This document shows, piece by piece, positions 61,115 to 64,000 of a DNA stretch of 64,000 nucleotides (positions within the stretch are counted from its first letter, which is position 1; the number at the start of each line of letters is the position of its first letter). Location of the stretch: positions 1 to 64,000 of the forward strand of contig DASWZN010000051.1 of the NCBI GenBank assembly GCA_036404435.1. Reading direction: 5' to 3'. Position numbers and translations under genes: made by a program. Below the pieces are notes generated by a model. The model was given only the letters and a program-made list of their open reading frames with translations, made no database searches and had not been told where the DNA came from. This DNA is from DASWZN01 sp036404435. Its GTDB lineage: Bacteria; Acidobacteriota; Terriglobia; Bryobacterales; Bryobacteraceae.

Positions 61115-62125
61115 ATGCCAACCTCAACCCCATCCACTGTCAAGATCGTCCGCTTCCATAAGACCGGCGGACCCGAAGTCCTCCAACTGGACGAAGTCCC
61201 TCTTCCCGAGCCTGGCGCCGGAGAGGTTCGTCTGCGCGTGAAGGCGATCGGCCTCAACCGCGCGGAAATCGTATTCCGATTGGGCAGATACTTCTTCCCG
61301 CCCGTTCTCCCCTCGAAGCTCGGCTACGAAGCCTCTGGAATCGTGGAAGCCGTCGGCCCGGACGTCGAGCGGTCCTGGATCGGCAAGACCGTCAGCACGG
61401 TCCCGGCCTTCCCGGCCGACAAGTATGGCGTCTACGGCGAGGTCGCTGTCGTGCCCGCTTACGCCATCGCCGCCTACCCTGCCAGGCTCTCTTACGAGGA
61501 GGGAACCAGCATCTGGATGCAGTACCTCACCGCCTACGGCGCGCTGATCCACCAAGGCCACCTCGCCAAGGGGGATTTCGTGCTCATCACCGCCGCCAGC
61601 AGCAGCGTGGGCATCGCCGCGATCGAGATCGTCAAAGCCGAAGGCGGCATCTCCATCGCCACCACCCGCACCTCGAAGAAGAAAGCGGAGCTCCTCGCTC
61701 TGGGCGCGGACCATGTCATCGCCTCGGAAGAGGAAGACCTGGCCGCCCGCGTCAACGAGATCACCTCCGGCAAAGGCGCGCGGATCGTCTTCGACCCCAT
61801 CGGCGGCAAGGGGCTCGAAGCCCTCGCGGCGGCCGCGGCCAAGGGCGGCATCGTCTTCGAATACGGCGCGCTCTCCCCGGAACCGGCGCCGTTCCCGCTC
61901 TTCTCCGTTTTGAGCAAGCAACTCACCATCAAGGGCTACACCCTGTTCGAAATCGTCGCCGATCCCGCTGTGTTTCCCAAAGCCAAGCAGTATGTCTTCG
62001 ACCACCTGGCCTCCGGCGACTTCAAACCTCGGATCGACAAGACCTTCCCGCTCGCCGAAATCGTCGAGGCTCACCGCTACATGCAGTCCAACGCCCAGAT
62101 CGGGAAGATCGTGGTTACCGTCTAG
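61115..62125 (+). CDS. MDR-superfamily zinc-less quinone oxidoreductase/alcohol dehydrogenase-like
   Basis: This 336-residue protein has an N-terminal GroES fold (VKIVRFHKTGGPEVLQLDEV, AGEVRLRVKAIGLNRAEIVF) with LGYEASGIVEAVGPDV, then the Rossmann domain (FVLITAASSSVGIAAIEIVK; ARIVFDPIGGKGLEALAAAA). No zinc cysteines are seen. It probably reduces a carbonyl or quinone with NADPH. No strong ribosome site precedes the ATG. The 5' end is duplicated at 60071, which retains a better ribosome site. Its stop overlaps the convergent lnt stop by 11 bases. Confidence 0.88.
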   Translation: MPTSTPSTVKIVRFHKTGGPEVLQLDEVPLPEPGAGEVRLRVKAIGLNRAEIVFRLGRYFFPPVLPSKLGYEASGIVEAVGPDVERSWIGKTVSTVPAFPADKYGVYGEVAVVPAYAIAAYPARLSYEEGTSIWMQYLTAYGALIHQGHLAKGDFVLITAASSSVGIAAIEIVKAEGGISIATTRTSKKKAELLALGADHVIASEEEDLAARVNEITSGKGARIVFDPIGGKGLEALAAAAAKGGIVFEYGALSPEPAPFPLFSVLSKQLTIKGYTLFEIVADPAVFPKAKQYVFDHLASGDFKPRIDKTFPLAEIVEAHRYMQSNAQIGKIVVTV

Positions 62126-63590
62126 CAAGCGCGCTCGTGGCGCCCAAAGCTCCGTGCGGGCTGATGCCGGCCACGAGGCCGGCCGCCGCAATTAGCGCGC
62201 AGAGCAGCACGAACCAGTCGCCGTAACGCGAGTAGAAGGTCGTCGCGGCGGCCCAGGAGTAGTCAGCGCGCACGGCGCCTTGCACATAAGGCGGAAGAGT
62301 GCGGGAGAGGCGGCCGGCCGGGTCGATGGTGGCGGTGATTCCGTCGTTGGTGGCGCGCAGGATCCAGCGGCGATTCTCGGCCGCGCGCATGCGTACGATC
62401 TGCAAGTGCTGCTCGCGCGCCGCCGTGTTACCGTACCAGCCGTCGTTCGAGATGTTGACCAGCAGACCGGCGCCGTCGCGCGCGAAGCGGCGGACGAAAT
62501 CGGGGAAAACGGATTCGTAGCAGATGAAAGCGCCGATGCGGTGCGGACCGGCGGCGAGCGTCACCTGCCGGGCGCCGGCCGCAAAATCTCCGCTTTCGGT
62601 GGAGACCTTCGCGACCAGCGCGTGGAACGGCCAGGGCACGTATTCGCCGAACGGCACCAGGTTCATCTTGTCGTAGCGGCCCGCGGCCACGCCCTGGGGC
62701 GACACCAGAAGGGCCGAATTGAGCGGCGCGCCCTTGGCGTCATGCGGAGTGACGTTGAGGATCAGGTACGCGCCGTTCCGGCGCGCCGCATCAGCAACCC
62801 AGGCGGCGGTGTCCGGGTCCTCATAGTAGTAGACCGGCATGGGCGCTTCGGGCCACACGATCAAGCCTCCGGCGCCGAAGGTGAGCGCGTCGAGGCGTGC
62901 CTGCATCTCGCGCACCCATTGCGTAGTCCAGGCTGCGGTCTCGGAGACGTTGGGCTGCACGAGCACCGCGGTTTCGGTGCCCGGCTGCGGAGGAGGCAGT
63001 GCGGGTAGCAACGCGACCGCCAGCAGCGCCACCAGTGGCGCCAACTCGAGGCGTGGACGCCGAAGCGCCGCCAGCGCCAGCGCGGTCGCGGCCAGCGCGA
63101 AAGCGAACGAGATGCCATAGACGCCGGTATAGGGGGCCAGGCGCGCCGGTACCGCCATGCCGATGCCCGCGTTGCCCAGATCGAGCCAGGCGAATCCCAA
63201 GTGCGTATGGGTCCACTCGATGGCCACCCACAGCGCGGGCACCGTCAGCGCGGCCCCGCGGCGCGCGAGCAGGAATCCGGCCAGCAGAGCGAAGACGCCC
63301 AGGTGGAGTCCCTTGATGAGGCAGAACAGGGCGTAGCCCAACCACGCGGCCCACTCCGCCATTTCGCCGTGAACCGCCAGCACGAAGTGGATCCAGTAGC
63401 AAGCGCCCGCCCAGTACAGGATACCGGCCACCCAGCCCAGCAGGAACCGCCGCCCGTGCGCCGGCGTGCGCGCCACGGCTACCAGCAGCGGCGCCAGCGC
63501 AAATGGGGCCAGGAAAACGAAGTTGAATTTCGGGAACGGCAGGATCAACAGGAGCGCCGTGGAGGCGGCCAGCAGCAGGTTCAGCGGCAC
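62115..63590 (-). CDS. lnt: Apolipoprotein N-acyltransferase
   Basis: This 491-residue protein has about six N-terminal hydrophobic helices (LLLILPFPKFNFVFLAPFAL, GWVAGILYWAGACYWIHFVL and others), then a nitrilase-like periplasmic domain with the catalytic triad Glu248 (GGLIVWPEAPMPVYYYED), Lys308 (YDKMNLVPFGEYVPW) and Cys357 (GAFICYESVFPDFVRRFA). Further signatures are VNISNDGWYG and NRRWILRATNDGITATIDPA. Lnt transfers the third acyl chain onto lipoproteins at the inner membrane. It starts within the last ten bases of lipA, on the same strand. Confidence 0.95.
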   Translation of the reverse strand: MPLNLLLAASTALLLILPFPKFNFVFLAPFALAPLLVAVARTPAHGRRFLLGWVAGILYWAGACYWIHFVLAVHGEMAEWAAWLGYALFCLIKGLHLGVFALLAGFLLARRGAALTVPALWVAIEWTHTHLGFAWLDLGNAGIGMAVPARLAPYTGVYGISFAFALAATALALAALRRPRLELAPLVALLAVALLPALPPPQPGTETAVLVQPNVSETAAWTTQWVREMQARLDALTFGAGGLIVWPEAPMPVYYYEDPDTAAWVADAARRNGAYLILNVTPHDAKGAPLNSALLVSPQGVAAGRYDKMNLVPFGEYVPWPFHALVAKVSTESGDFAAGARQVTLAAGPHRIGAFICYESVFPDFVRRFARDGAGLLVNISNDGWYGNTAAREQHLQIVRMRAAENRRWILRATNDGITATIDPAGRLSRTLPPYVQGAVRADYSWAAATTFYSRYGDWFVLLCALIAAAGLVAGISPHGALGATSALARR

Positions 63591-64000
63591 CGGGCTTGCT
63601 CGCTCACCGCGTCCGCCATGTACGAGCTGCGCACCAGCGGCCCACTGAAAACTGCCTTGAAGCCGATCGCCATTCCGTACCGGCGCCAGGCGTCGAACTG
63701 CTCCGGCGCGACGTATTCGGCGACGGGCAGGTTGCGGCGCGAGGGCTGGAGATACTGGCCGATGGTGGCCACGTCGACGCCCGCGCCGCGCAGGTCGGCG
63801 AGAACCTGCTCGACCTCCTCGGGCCGTTCGCCGAGCCCGGCCATCAAGCCCGATTTCGTCAGCGCCTCGGCGCGATGGCGCCGCGCGAACTCGAGCACGC
63901 GCAGGGAGCGGCGGTAATCGGCCTGTGGCCGCACGCGGCGGTAGAGACGCGCGACGGTCTCCATGTTGTGGTTGAAAACGTCGGGCCCGGCGTCGAGCAC
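63581..64000 (-). CDS. lipA: Lipoyl synthase, C-terminal part (partial at window end)
   Basis: The minus-strand frame runs in from the window edge at 64000 and ends at 63581. Motifs of the LipA C-terminal half are clear: DVFNHNMETVARLYRRVRPQ, RAEALTKSGLMAGLGERPEE, GVDVATIGQYLQPSRRNLPV, EYVAPEQFDAWRRYGMAIGF, FSGPLVRSSYMADA. The radical-SAM CxxxCxxC and auxiliary cluster cysteines lie outside the window. LipA inserts two sulfurs into octanoyl chains on lipoyl domains. It overlaps lnt by ten bases, consistent with an operon. Confidence 0.95.
   Translation of the reverse strand: MLDAGPDVFNHNMETVARLYRRVRPQADYRRSLRVLEFARRHRAEALTKSGLMAGLGERPEEVEQVLADLRGAGVDVATIGQYLQPSRRNLPVAEYVAPEQFDAWRRYGMAIGFKAVFSGPLVRSSYMADAVSEQARCR

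Noticed and set aside
1..64000. CRISPR arrays, prophage, biosynthetic gene cluster or known defence operon
   Set aside because: No regular spaced repeats, Cas, capsid, terminase, NRPS/PKS or restriction-modification motifs were found on either strand.

Overview
The window is high-GC bacterial DNA that most resembles a soil Acidobacteriota of the Bryobacterales/Solibacter type. This is inferred from family content: two very large Oar-like TonB-dependent receptors with carboxypeptidase-regulatory N-termini, two ADOP/MacB-type permease genes, a Ser/Thr kinase fused to a FlgO/TolB-like domain and TPRs, a BlaI/M56 pair, and many secreted TPR or TonB-C proteins. No 16S rRNA or ribosomal marker is present, so the taxonomic call is not proven.

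Layout. 1-9.7 kb: a partial gene end, a secreted alpha/beta hydrolase, a short basic protein, a secreted TPR protein, a large hybrid sensor kinase with an extracytoplasmic OB-fold-like array, and a 5'-truncated ADOP permease. 9.7-20 kb: a YjbR gene tail abutting that permease, a secreted phosphodiesterase, a phnX remnant, a TPR/aspartyl-protease protein and two tandem Oar-like receptors. 20-30 kb is a gene-poor, scarred region: an MDR oxidoreductase, an IS21 istB remnant, a PHP-domain protein, a GT4 glycosyltransferase coupled to a 59-aa ORF, a glycosyltransferase start fused to a frameshifted copy of the protease gene end, and an ADOP permease split by one in-frame stop. 30-36 kb: a GNAT-nitrilase fusion, a lone tyrosine recombinase, a DUF4386 protein and a class III aminotransferase followed by a small unknown gene. 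37-45 kb: an integral-membrane glycosyltransferase-like protein, a secreted PQQ-propeller/FN3 protein with repeats, a TMTC-like membrane TPR protein and a TonB-C protein.

46-64 kb is denser and more housekeeping in character: the Ser/Thr kinase, selC (tRNA-Sec), O-antigen ligase plus SDR, proline dehydrogenase, a PAP2 phosphatase, a REP-associated tyrosine transposase boxed by two inverted REP hairpins, rnpB (RNase P RNA), HtrA/DegP, an M56 (BlaR1-like) peptidase with its BlaI repressor, a LamG-TonB-C protein, a duplicated MDR oxidoreductase with a truncated copy, and the overlapping lipA-lnt pair (lipoyl synthase, partial at the window end, and apolipoprotein N-acyltransferase).

Themes. Cell-envelope functions dominate: TonB-linked uptake, envelope proteolysis, lipoprotein maturation and surface glycans. 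There is also a clear record of recombination and decay, with at least seven truncated or disabled gene copies. Several intergenic regions share short dispersed repeats. No CRISPR array, prophage or clear biosynthetic or defence island was seen. The strongest leads for something unusual are the REP/RAYT module beside rnpB, the selC gene without selenocysteine machinery in view, the OB-array hybrid kinase and the dispersed intergenic repeat family.
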